Shown: piece by piece, positions 21,201 through 28,450 of the stretch
Position numbering within the stretch: the stretch's first letter is position 1
Layout: each line of letters starts with the position of its first letter
Assembly (NCBI RefSeq): GCF_017744675.1
Contig: NZ_JAGIAV010000006.1
Coordinates: 392,763-456,762 of the forward strand
From: Flavobacterium sp.
Lineage (GTDB): Bacteria; Bacteroidota; Bacteroidia; Flavobacteriales; Flavobacteriaceae
Reading direction: 5' to 3'
DNA: 64,000 bases
Notes under the pieces: model-generated
Seen by the model: the letters and a program-made list of their open reading frames with translations, nothing else
What the model was told of the DNA's origin: nothing
The model's database searches: none
Program-made: the position numbers and the translations under genes

Positions 21201-21371
21201 TTTACAAGTATCGATTTCTCATTAGTAGGTAGAAATTTATTCTTCTTCTTAAACAAAGCAGAACACTTTGATCCAGAAGCGGGAGCAGGAACAGGAAACC
21301 TACAAGGGATTGAATCTTTCAACATTCCTTCAACGAGAGACTATGGAGTTAATGTTAAATTCGGATTTTAA
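18285..21371 (+). CDS. SusC/RagA-family TonB-dependent outer-membrane transporter
   Basis: The 1028-residue protein has a signal peptide ending near LEAQ, a carboxypeptidase-regulatory-like domain (TVKGTITDAQSGIPIPGAN, about 25-110), the TonB plug (GEVVVTALGIKREKKAITYS, then LYVVDGVPISNG) and a large beta-barrel ending NVKFGF with the terminal Phe of outer-membrane proteins. It imports oligosaccharides captured by its SusD partner, which starts 16 bp downstream. Since the next genes upstream are exo-glycosidases, N-glycan oligosaccharides are the inferred cargo. No N-terminal sensor extension for an anti-sigma factor is present, and no sigma/anti-sigma pair is seen nearby. Confidence 0.96.
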   Translation: MIKSVLKLLFVICLFGFQGLEAQTTVKGTITDAQSGIPIPGANIIVKGTRTSASSDFDGKYSINVPNQSAVLVFTYVGSGTKEVAVGSQSTINVSLGPDAQQLGEVVVTALGIKREKKAITYSAQNVSVDELSEARSLNVANSLSGKVAGLNFSTTSNGVGSSSRITLRGNRSLNGNNQPLYVVDGVPISNGTTTTNPDIDTGGTTQPDGISNINPEDIASMTVLKGPSAAALYGSRASNGVIVITTKSGKSGKTSVSLSSNFMASSAYNLMNLQNEYGQGTNGAYVSNSSSSWGAPLDGRQVSAWQLVRNPNYAGPATQSYSPQPNNVIDFYKTGYNLANTLTVTAGNEKAQGYFSYTNTRAEGIVGGNQLDRHNLNLRLTSKISDKLSLDVKTNYIVQDIDNLLRTGEESIGTSAYLLPRSIAYNDYKDFEYFDAAGQRQVNYFLDETGAPGGNPFWSALRDDARTDKRNRFIGLASLKYEFTKTLSLQGRAGLDQMTNKNVRNRYATNAFNSNMGSYSESYETVSELNVDALLSYNEKFGDFSIGLNAGASSLQQNSSSLGSGGVLSKRNFFALSNVQTIQSTSTASEKRINSVYGFGQIGFRNYLFLDLTARNDWSSTLPSDYFYPSFGLSAVISDMVTLPEVISFAKVRASYAQVGNDTDPYQTQQRFSYIGGNGGMLYGQSTKANPNLKPEISSSSEFGADVRFFNNRLGLDFTYFKTLTNNQIFYINTPESSGYSRAIVNGGDIENKGIEFTLTATPIQTQNFTWDITANYASYKSKVKSIFEGRDELVIGEGRLVRSKVVEGGEYGDLYIKGFQRNAAGQILVNSAGIPLATNGFDVRAGNFNPDWTAGFKNNFKYKDFSLSFLVDFRIGGEVISYTQARQAGLGVSDITLAGRNGGIVVDGVVDNGNGTYTKNTTSINAEQYWTAIGQRTPIAEPFVYDATNIRLRELVFGYSMPKRLLGNSGFTSIDFSLVGRNLFFFLNKAEHFDPEAGAGTGNLQGIESFNIPSTRDYGVNVKFGF

Positions 21372-21387
21372 TTAAAAAAGAGATATC

Positions 21388-22974
21388 ATGAAATATACTT
21401 TTAAAATAAAAACACTAGGACTTGCGATAGCGATGCTGTCTACTTTCTCTAGTTGTACAAAAGACTTCGAGGAAATAAATACAGATCCGAATTCGCTTAC
21501 AGAGAGTCAATTAGACCCAACACTTGCTGGACCAGCATTTGCATCTGCACTATATGCAGGTATCCATAATGGTTCTTATTCGTCACCAGGAGTAGATGAT
21601 CAAGGTACTTGGGGTATTGCAACCGGTATTTTATCATCAACTTTTATCCACTACTTAAACTGTGGATACGGAACAGAAAGAAATGCTTTCGTAAATGGAT
21701 ATGAAGGTAGAGGATGGACTAGATTTTACACTGTTGCAGCTCCAGCTTTAAAGAATGCTTTCAAAGCATCTGAAGGAAATGCAGAAGCTACTGCAGTATT
21801 AAAAATCTGGAAAGTTTTCATGTACAACCAAATGGTTGATGCTTATGGGCCAATTCCTTATACAGAAGCTGTTAATGGTAAAGAAAAAGTTCCTTACGAC
21901 AGTGTAGAATTTATCTATACCGATTTCTTTAAATTATTAGATGAAGCCAATGCAACATTAACTTCTACTTCAGCAACTTCAGTTGCTTCTCTTGCCCCAA
22001 ATGATAGAGTTTATGCAGGAAGTGTTGACAAATGGAGAATCTTTGGAAACAGTTTAAGATTACGTTTGGCATTAAGAATTTCTGATAAAGAACCTACAAA
22101 AGCAAAAACTCAAGCAGAAGCTGCGGTAGCTGCAGGAGTTATGCAGACCAATGATCAAAGCGCTTACTTTAAAGCTAGTAACATTACACCAAACAATTTA
22201 AACATGATTGTAAACAGCTGGGGTTATGTAATGACAGCTTCTATGGAAAGTATCTTGGTTGGTTACAACGATCCACGTTTATCAAAATGGTTTGCGCCAG
22301 TTTCTACAGGACCATACAGAGGAAATCCTGTTGGAGGTTTAGAAGATCAATTTGGAACTACAGAATTCTCTAAATTCAATAATGATGTTTTAGGAAATGG
22401 TCCTAATAACACACTTAGCGAAACTAAAAACATTGAAATCTTTATGGCTTCAGAAAACTACTTGAGTAGAGCAGAAGGAGCATTAAATGGATGGAACATG
22501 GGAGCAGATGCTAAAACTTTGTACGAAACAGGTATTAGATTATCTCTTGCTCAATGGGGAATTACAGAGGCTGCAACTGTTAATGCATACATCAATGGAG
22601 TAACATTACCAACATTGCCAAACATCTTGACATTATACCCAACTTTAGATTTACAAGATATTCCAGTTAAATTGCCAGTTGCTTGGTCTGCATCTACTGC
22701 TGATCAAAGAACTCAAATTGCGGTTCAAAAATACCTAGCAATTTTCCCAGAATCTTGGGAAGCTTGGGCAGATTTACGTAGAAGCGATGCGAAAGTAATC
22801 TATCCAGTTTTAAACACAGATAATCCAGATGCTGGAGTTGGTAAATCTTTGATGAAAAGAATTATTTATACTACAAATGAGTACTCAGCAAACAAAGTTG
22901 GTGTAGATGAAGGAATTTCTAAATTAGGAGGTCCAGATTCTGGTGGAACAAGACTTTGGTGGGACACAAAATAA
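21388..22974 (+). CDS. SusD/RagB-family surface lipoprotein
   Basis: The 528-residue protein starts with a lipoprotein signal (lipobox region LSTFSSC). DFEEINTDPNSLTESQLDPT directly after the Cys is typical of the SusD-like_2 subgroup. TPR-like helices follow, and the C-terminal region contains AIFPESWEAWADLRRSD, a family hallmark. It would bind glycan on the outer face and close the SusC barrel as a lid. It is 16 bp after susC and is followed by a GAAA-loop terminator, so the two form a transcription unit. Ligand identity is inferred from the locus only. Confidence 0.95.
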   Translation: MKYTFKIKTLGLAIAMLSTFSSCTKDFEEINTDPNSLTESQLDPTLAGPAFASALYAGIHNGSYSSPGVDDQGTWGIATGILSSTFIHYLNCGYGTERNAFVNGYEGRGWTRFYTVAAPALKNAFKASEGNAEATAVLKIWKVFMYNQMVDAYGPIPYTEAVNGKEKVPYDSVEFIYTDFFKLLDEANATLTSTSATSVASLAPNDRVYAGSVDKWRIFGNSLRLRLALRISDKEPTKAKTQAEAAVAAGVMQTNDQSAYFKASNITPNNLNMIVNSWGYVMTASMESILVGYNDPRLSKWFAPVSTGPYRGNPVGGLEDQFGTTEFSKFNNDVLGNGPNNTLSETKNIEIFMASENYLSRAEGALNGWNMGADAKTLYETGIRLSLAQWGITEAATVNAYINGVTLPTLPNILTLYPTLDLQDIPVKLPVAWSASTADQRTQIAVQKYLAIFPESWEAWADLRRSDAKVIYPVLNTDNPDAGVGKSLMKRIIYTTNEYSANKVGVDEGISKLGGPDSGGTRLWWDTK

Positions 22975-23019
22975 TTAATTTGGTAAAGTAAAAAATCAAT
23001 CGATTTGTTACTTGAGCAG

Positions 23020-23047
23020 AAGGAGAGGAAACTCTCCTTTTGTTTTA
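23020..23047 (+). terminator. Rho-independent terminator after susD
   Basis: AAGGAGAG and CTCTCCTT form an 8-bp stem closed by a GAAA tetraloop (23020-23039), followed by TTGTTTT. It lies 45 bp after the susD stop. Confidence 0.88.
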
Positions 23048-23116
23048 TAAATAGTGCAGTGAATTTTGCCCCAGCTTTAATTCGTTATAAATAATTATAA
23101 TTTTTATCCAAATAAA

Positions 23117-24163
23117 ATGATTGTAAAGACAAAATATACTGTTACGGCGCTATTGGCTTTATTTCTTTTTTCTAATAAAATAATTGCTCAGATAAAAGCC
23201 GTAAATATCGAAAGCAGTTATATTGCAGATCCGCCTGTTACAGCAAACAGCCACGCATCGACTTTGGTGGAATATAAGCCAAACGAGATTTTGGCAGCTT
23301 GGTTTGGCGGAAAATATGAAGGTGCAAAAGACGTCGGAATTTACATTTCGGCTTATAAAGACAAAAAATGGTCGGCACCTAAAAATTTGATTCAGCCACT
23401 AATTAAAAATGGCGATACACTTCCTTGCTGGAATCCTGTTTTGTTTAAAAGCAAAAGCCAGAATTTGTATTTGTTTTATAAAATTGGAAAAAATCCGAGA
23501 GAATGGTTTGGCGCTATGATTGTTTCGAAAGACAACGGAACAACCTGGGGAGAACCAAAATATCTTCCAAACGGAATTTTAGGCCCAATTCGAAACAAAC
23601 CAATCGAAACGACTCCTGGCGTAATTTTATGCGGAAGCAGCACCGAAAGTGTCAATACAGACGAATGGCGTGTGCATGTTGAAGAATACACAGAAGCAAC
23701 AGACTCTTGGAAGAAAATAGCCGTAGAAAATAATCAGAACTTTGATATCATTCAACCAACATTTTTAATTCACAGTAAAACTGATATTCAGATGCTGTGC
23801 CGCAGCAAACACAATAAAGTGGTTTCGAGCTGGTCGGGAGACAATGGCCAAAGCTGGATTAGAACCAACACCATAAATGTCATCAATTCAAATTCTGGTA
23901 TTGATGCCTTAACAGTTGATAAAAACCTGTTTTTATTAGTAAATAATCCGCTTCCTATCGGCAAAGACTGGTTTAACGGACGAAATGTTTTGGATGTTGA
24001 ATATTCTAAAGACGGTTTAAATTGGACCAAATTATTCAATCTGGAAAAACAGGAAAAAGGAGAATTTAGCTATCCAGCCATCATCCAAACCACAGACAAA
24101 AAAATACACGTTTTGTATACGTACGATCGAAAATATATAAAACATACCTCTTTTGATTTATAA
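23117..24163 (+). CDS. Secreted sialidase-like BNR-repeat protein
   Basis: The 348-residue product has a signal peptide (cleavage near IIAQ) and a six-bladed propeller with Asp-box repeats: SKDNGTTWGEP, SGDNGQSWIRT and SKDGLNWTK. The opening (NSHASTLVEYKPNEILAAWFGGKYEGAKDVG, about residues 44-74) is characteristic of the COG4692/BNR_2 group of predicted neuraminidases. The group contains true exo-sialidases but also other glycosidases, and I could not place the full sialidase arginine triad. In an N-glycan locus, removal of terminal sialic acid or another capping sugar is a sensible guess. It follows the susD terminator by 70 bp, so it is probably separately transcribed. Confidence 0.78.
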   Translation: MIVKTKYTVTALLALFLFSNKIIAQIKAVNIESSYIADPPVTANSHASTLVEYKPNEILAAWFGGKYEGAKDVGIYISAYKDKKWSAPKNLIQPLIKNGDTLPCWNPVLFKSKSQNLYLFYKIGKNPREWFGAMIVSKDNGTTWGEPKYLPNGILGPIRNKPIETTPGVILCGSSTESVNTDEWRVHVEEYTEATDSWKKIAVENNQNFDIIQPTFLIHSKTDIQMLCRSKHNKVVSSWSGDNGQSWIRTNTINVINSNSGIDALTVDKNLFLLVNNPLPIGKDWFNGRNVLDVEYSKDGLNWTKLFNLEKQEKGEFSYPAIIQTTDKKIHVLYTYDRKYIKHTSFDL

Positions 24164-24176
24164 TCTTTGAGTTGAT

Positions 24177-24303
24177 GGAACGCGGATGACACGGATTTAC
24201 TTCGTAAAGACGCTGATTTTTACGGATTTTTTTTGAATTTATTTTTTGTAATATCTGCGTTTATCCGCGTTTTCGCAAAGCCAATCCGTATCATCCGCGT
24301 TCC
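24177..24303. repeat. Inverted repeat with 21-bp arms
   Basis: The arms at 24177-24197 (GGAACGCGGATGACACGG...) and 24283-24303 are reverse complements with one mismatch over 21 bp. The interior also has partial pairing (TGCGTTTATCCGCG). It fills the space between the sialidase-like gene and the M28 peptidase and resembles dispersed flavobacterial palindromes. Confidence 0.7.
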
Positions 24304-24322
24304 ATTCTATAGACATCTAATT

Positions 24323-25273
24323 ATGAAAAAACACTTCATTGCAATTCTTTTATTTTGCTGCACTTTCGTGAATGCACAAATGGAGAAGACCTTTTATAAA
24401 CACGATAAATATCTTTCGTCGGATAAATTGGAAGGTCGTTTTCCCGGTACTGAAGGAAATAACAAGGCGGCGGCTTATATTGAGAAGTATTTTAAAAAAT
24501 ATGGTTTAAAAGAATTCGGTAATTCATATTATCAGCCATTCAAAATTTTTGTCAAAGAAGGCATCAATAAAATGAAATCGGATTCTGTAGCAACGAAGAA
24601 TGTTGTAGGCTATATCGAAGGTTCAGATCTTAATTTGAAAAACGAATACATTGTTATCGGAGCTCATTACGATCACTGGGGTTGGGGCGGACAAGGTTCT
24701 GGAAGCAAAAAGAAAGAAACATTTGCCATTCATAACGGAGCAGATGACAATGCCTCTGGAGTTTCGGCTTTGCTGTGTATTTTGGAGGAAGTTGCTAAAA
24801 TGAAGATGAAGCCAAAAAGAAGCATCATTTTTATTTCGTTTAGCGGAGAAGAAGAAGGATTGTTGGGCTCAAAATATTTCATTAATCATCTTCCAATTCC
24901 AAAAGAAGCCGTAAAAGTGATGCTAAACATGGATATGGTCGGGAGATTAAACGATAAAAAAGAGCTTTATATGGGCGGAGCAGGAACTTTTCCGAACGGA
25001 GTAGAGCTGATGAAAAAACTGCAAGAAAACAGCGGATTAAATCCCGTAATTCACGCCGGTGATGTTGGCGGCTCCGATCATGTTTCTTTCTACAAAGAAT
25101 CCATTTCTGCGGTTGGTTTTCATACAGGCGGACATCCGCAATACCACACGCCAGACGACGATATCGAACTGATTAATTCAGACGGAGGAGCATTGGTAGC
25201 AGAATATATTTTTAATGCCCTAACACAAATTGCCAATTACGAAGAAGCTTTGGTTTTTATTAAACAGAATTGA
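24323..25273 (+). CDS. Secreted M28-family zinc aminopeptidase
   Basis: The start at MKKHFIAILLF (24323) is chosen because it gives a normal Sec signal peptide (cleavage near FVNAQ); the frame extends 30 codons further upstream through repeat DNA that is unlikely to be coding. The 316-residue protein has the M28 zinc set: GAHYDHWGWG, GADDNASGVSA, SGEEEGLLGS with catalytic and metal Glu, LNMDMVGRL, and HTGGHPQYHTPDDD. It would trim peptides in the periplasm or outside the cell. Placed at the end of a glycoprotein-degrading locus, it could process peptide freed of sugar. Confidence 0.93.
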   Translation: MKKHFIAILLFCCTFVNAQMEKTFYKHDKYLSSDKLEGRFPGTEGNNKAAAYIEKYFKKYGLKEFGNSYYQPFKIFVKEGINKMKSDSVATKNVVGYIEGSDLNLKNEYIVIGAHYDHWGWGGQGSGSKKKETFAIHNGADDNASGVSALLCILEEVAKMKMKPKRSIIFISFSGEEEGLLGSKYFINHLPIPKEAVKVMLNMDMVGRLNDKKELYMGGAGTFPNGVELMKKLQENSGLNPVIHAGDVGGSDHVSFYKESISAVGFHTGGHPQYHTPDDDIELINSDGGALVAEYIFNALTQIANYEEALVFIKQN

Positions 25274-25308
25274 GTTGTTGGATCAAATATTATTAATCCA
25301 ACGGATTA

Positions 25309-25440
25309 GATTTAATCTGTGTATATCTGCTTTAATCTTTTTAAATCTGCGTGAAAAAATCTACGTGTAAAAGTATTTCACGCAGATCTGACAAGATTTC
25401 AGCAGATTAAATTAGATTTTATTTATGGAATAAATTAAGT
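25309..25440. repeat. Imperfect inverted repeat
   Basis: AATCTGCGTGAAA and TTTCACGCAGAT form the inner stem, with looser pairing of flanking AATCTGCT/AGCAGATT blocks. It is non-coding and similar in style to the neighbouring repeat at 24177. Confidence 0.5.
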
Positions 25441-25508
25441 CGACTAGTGAAATTAATGCCTGTTCAATTTCACAAAATGAGTTAAGTTAATTAGTTTTTG
25501 TTTGTTAG

Positions 25509-25544
25509 AAGACGGTGTCTATTAAATGTTATAGACGCCGTCTT
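25509..25544. terminator. Hairpin overlapping the 3' end of the HxlR gene
   Basis: AAGACGGTGTCTAT (25509-25522) pairs with ATAGACGCCGTCTT (25531-25544) with one G-T pair. The second arm encodes the last residues of the HxlR protein (KDGVYN), so the stop codon sits in the loop. The T tract is weak on both strands, so termination is only probable. Confidence 0.45.
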
Positions 25545-25887
25545 TCATTTTAAAAGCCCATGAAGCCATGGCATCAATAACAGGAAGCAATCCGTTTCCT
25601 GCATGGCTTAATTTATATGTTACAAATGGCGGTACAACAGGTTTTGCCTCGCGAATAACCAATCCGTCTGCTTCTAATTGTTTTAAATGCTGAATAAGCA
25701 TTTTTTCTGTCACAGCTGGAATTGCTCTTTTCAATTCACTGTAACGCTTATCACCGGTCGATAAATGATATAAAATAATAGGTTTCCAGTAGCCTCCAAT
25801 TTTCTCCATAACAAAAGTTACGGGACATTTTTCCAACGCATATTGTTTGTTTTCCTGAATAGTAGACGATTCTTTAATTGCTGTCAT
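25522..25887 (-). CDS. HxlR-family transcriptional regulator, likely redox/electrophile sensing
   Basis: This small winged-helix protein (121 residues from the MTAIKE start at 25887) contains KCPVTFVMEKIGGYWKPIIL, the HxlR N-terminal signature with a conserved Cys (residue 21), and RYSELKRAIPAVTEKMLIQH with the recognition helix. In characterised relatives (YodB, HypR, QorR) that Cys senses quinones or oxidants. The first in-frame start (25950) lies inside the divergent promoter, so the shorter start is preferred. It is divergent from an NmrA-type oxidoreductase, like the ytfH/ytfG (qorB) pair of E. coli, and probably represses it through the operator described at 25907-25928. Confidence 0.9.
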   Translation of the reverse strand: MTAIKESSTIQENKQYALEKCPVTFVMEKIGGYWKPIILYHLSTGDKRYSELKRAIPAVTEKMLIQHLKQLEADGLVIREAKPVVPPFVTYKLSHAGNGLLPVIDAMASWAFKMKDGVYNI

Positions 25888-25906
25888 GATACATACTTTA
25901 GGGTAA

Positions 25907-25941
25907 GTACTTGTATAAAAGTAAGTACAAAGATACCTTTG
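25907..25941 (+). promoter_or_regulatory. Promoter of the NmrA-type gene with overlapping HxlR operator
   Basis: A full flavobacterial promoter is visible: TTG at 25911-25913, 20 nt, then TACCTTTG at 25934-25941, with the ATG at 25968. The inverted repeat GTACTT-N10-AAGTAC (25907-25928) covers the upstream element. Bound repressor would block the sigma contact, matching repression by the divergent HxlR protein. Confidence 0.65.
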
Positions 25942-25967
25942 TCTTGTCAAATAAAAAACATTTTAAG

Positions 25968-26843
25968 ATGAAAATTATAATCTCAGGTTCATTAGGAAAC
26001 ATAGGAAAGCCATTAACGGCACAATTAGTACAGTCAGGTCACGATGTAACCGTTATCAGCAGTAGCGAAGATCGCAAAAGGGACATTGAAAATTTAGGAG
26101 CTAAAGCTGCAATAGGATCAGTTAATGATGCTGATTTTCTTTCTAGAACTTTTGTAGGAGCGGATGCTCTTTTTGCCATGACACCTCCAAATATGGGTGG
26201 AGTAAATATTGTAAAAAATACTACAGATGCTGGTTCCGCTTTCGCGAAAGCAATCCAAACAGCAAACCTTAAAAGAGTAGTAATGCTAAGCAGCATTGGA
26301 GCTGATTTGCCAACAGGAAACGGACCAATTGCAGGTTTGCATAACATAGAGAAGATTTATGAAAAATTAGACACTTCTATCACGTTTTTAAGAGCAGGAT
26401 ATTTCTACATCAATTTCTTTAATGATATTCCGATGATAAAAGGAGCAGGAATTATGGGAGCTAATTTTCCTGCATCAAATCATATTCCGTTAGTGCATCC
26501 AAAAGATATAGCGGTGGCTGCAGCAGAAGAATTACAGAAAACTCAAGAGGGTAAAAACATTCGCTATATCATTAGTGATGTAAAAACTCCTTCAGAAATT
26601 GTAAAAGCTTTTGGATTTGCAATTGGCAAACCAGAACTTCCTTGGATCGAATTTACAGACGAGCAATATTTTGGAGGAATGACTCAAGCAGGAGTTCCAG
26701 AAGAAATGGCTGGTTTATATACCGAAATGGGTACAGGATTACGCAATGAAACGATTGCGGCTGATTTCTTGACAAATGATGGAAAAGTAGACGGTAAAAT
26801 CAAATTAGAAGATTTTGCTAAAGAATTTGCTTCAAAATTCTAA
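25968..26843 (+). CDS. NmrA-type NAD(P)-binding oxidoreductase (QorB-like)
   Basis: The 291-residue Rossmann protein begins MKIIISGSLGNIGKPLTAQL, an NAD(P)-binding glycine motif (GSLGNIG), and continues with ADALFAMTPPNM and RVVMLSSIGAD. It resembles the NmrA/QorB group, which binds NAD(P)H and in E. coli reduces quinones. The start at 25968 is used because the longer frame would begin inside the promoter. Divergent pairing with an HxlR regulator supports a role in quinone or electrophile detoxification. Exact substrate unknown. Confidence 0.88.
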   Translation: MKIIISGSLGNIGKPLTAQLVQSGHDVTVISSSEDRKRDIENLGAKAAIGSVNDADFLSRTFVGADALFAMTPPNMGGVNIVKNTTDAGSAFAKAIQTANLKRVVMLSSIGADLPTGNGPIAGLHNIEKIYEKLDTSITFLRAGYFYINFFNDIPMIKGAGIMGANFPASNHIPLVHPKDIAVAAAEELQKTQEGKNIRYIISDVKTPSEIVKAFGFAIGKPELPWIEFTDEQYFGGMTQAGVPEEMAGLYTEMGTGLRNETIAADFLTNDGKVDGKIKLEDFAKEFASKF

Positions 26844-26983
26844 TCATAATCTGTGGGGTAAAATTTTTAAACACATAGAGACATAGTTTTTACGCGTCAT
26901 AAATATGTTGAAGGAAAAAATAATGCATATAGTTAGCTATGTGTTTAAATTGAACCCGATAGGATTTGACACATCATATAAAC

Positions 26984-27018
26984 AAACATTCCGCTTACTA
27001 AGAATAGAAGCGGAATGT
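26984..27018 (-). terminator. Hairpin terminator between convergent genes
   Basis: AACATTCCGCTT (26984-26995) and AAGCGGAATGTT (27007-27018) form a perfect 12-bp stem with an 11-nt loop. Read on the minus strand it ends in a T-rich stretch and lies 64 bp after the DUF4374 stop. It may also stop readthrough from the NmrA-type gene. Confidence 0.6.
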
Positions 27019-27081
27019 TCCAATTTTAAAAAAAAATCTCAAAATGAGAATTGTTCACAGACTGTTTTTAGTCCGTATTTT

Positions 27082-28413
27082 TTAGAAAACACCGATGTAG
27101 TGGTTTCCTGGTTTGTTTACCAGTTTAGCACCTTTAGTAACTTTTCCAGAAGGAATATCAATTACATAAATGTTGCCATCTTTTCCAACTGGAGTAACAG
27201 CAATGTAGAAATTGTTTCCGTCAACCACAAAACCTTGATATTGTCCGAAATTTAGATCGGCATCATAGCCAATGCCTTCTACTTTTTGAGCCGTTCTTGC
27301 ATTCAGATCCAATCGTGCTAAGAAACCTTGTTCTGTTCCTTCGTAAGTGTAAACCGCATAAGCAATTCCGTTTCCAACATATCTCCAAGCATCGATATAA
27401 CTTCCTTTAACTCCTAAAGCAGTATCTAAACTAAATACGTAATTATCATCGTATTGATTGTTTTGATTAATTCTTAAAATGTAAGAACCTTTTTGAATAT
27501 CTCTTTGTGTAGCTTGGTAAATGTTTCCATCAGTAGCCACAAAACTGTTAAAACTTCTGTAACCGCTAGTATCTCCAAAGGCAACTTTAGAAGTAATTAC
27601 AACAGGATTTTCTAAAGAAGGATAATCTACAACAACAGATTTTGAACCCAAACGTGTAAATGAACTTTCGTTTTTTGACGGATCAGCAGTATTGGTTTTA
27701 CGCATCCAAGTTCCGATAATTAATTTGTTTCCAGCTTTGTTCAATGTTGGGGCATCCAAACGGAAAATGTGGTGTCCTTGAGCTTCTTCTTCAGCAGTTA
27801 ATGGAATATCGTATTGTTTGTAAGCAGAAATTAAAGTTTGTTTCATGTCTAATGACAATACAGTAGCTTTTCCTCTTGTGTTTTTGTAGCTTTTATCTTC
27901 GTTTACACTAACAACAGGAGTAGCCACATTTACTGCAACACCAGTTTTGTCACCATCAAAAAGTTTTACCCATCTTGGGGAAGTGCCAGCATATTGAGAA
28001 ATATTTACTTTAGCCTCAGATTCTGTAAACTTGTTTCCGCCATTTACTTTGTACGTCATAAATTCACCTCCATTAGCACCTGTATAAGTGATATTGAAAA
28101 GAGTACTTCCATCTACAGAAGATTGTAAGCGTGCAGTTCTGCTAGATTGTACAGGAGTTCCGTTATCGTAAACGTTTACAGAAAAATTAGGATCTATAGC
28201 ATTTTCTTTGCTGATTGCATACACTTTTGTACCGCCATTTCCGTCACCTGGATCGGTTTGCATAACTGCTCCCGCTACGGTAATCCAACGGCCATCTGTT
28301 ACTGGATTAACAATTTCTGTATTTTTGTTATCGTCGCTGCTGCAAGCTGCAGTTAATGCAAGCGCACCAACCATTAAGCTAGATGTAAATAATTTAAATG
28401 TGTTTTTTTTCAT
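27082..28413 (-). CDS. DUF4374-family lipoprotein, iron-uptake associated
   Basis: The 443-residue protein has a lipoprotein signal (ALALTAACSSDD) and a long beta-rich body with repeated blade-like units, e.g. DGKNWYIAV-type strands, NNFYIAVTPVGKDGNIYVID and ENPVVITSKVAFGDTSGYR. This matches DUF4374, usually found in Bacteroidota next to siderophore-type TonB receptors. It starts 37 bp after the receptor stop, so it is the second gene of that unit. A role in surface or periplasmic binding of an iron complex is inferred from association; the biochemical function of the family is not established to my knowledge. Confidence 0.82.
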   Translation of the reverse strand: MKKNTFKLFTSSLMVGALALTAACSSDDNKNTEIVNPVTDGRWITVAGAVMQTDPGDGNGGTKVYAISKENAIDPNFSVNVYDNGTPVQSSRTARLQSSVDGSTLFNITYTGANGGEFMTYKVNGGNKFTESEAKVNISQYAGTSPRWVKLFDGDKTGVAVNVATPVVSVNEDKSYKNTRGKATVLSLDMKQTLISAYKQYDIPLTAEEEAQGHHIFRLDAPTLNKAGNKLIIGTWMRKTNTADPSKNESSFTRLGSKSVVVDYPSLENPVVITSKVAFGDTSGYRSFNSFVATDGNIYQATQRDIQKGSYILRINQNNQYDDNYVFSLDTALGVKGSYIDAWRYVGNGIAYAVYTYEGTEQGFLARLDLNARTAQKVEGIGYDADLNFGQYQGFVVDGNNFYIAVTPVGKDGNIYVIDIPSGKVTKGAKLVNKPGNHYIGVF

Positions 28414-28450
28414 CTTTATAGCATTTAAAAATTAGTTATTTATTGAATGA

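Noticed and set aside
26905..27255. 116-codon plus-strand frame between the NmrA-type and DUF4374 genes
   Set aside because: It runs through the terminator hairpin and into the antisense of the DUF4374 gene; composition is not protein-like.
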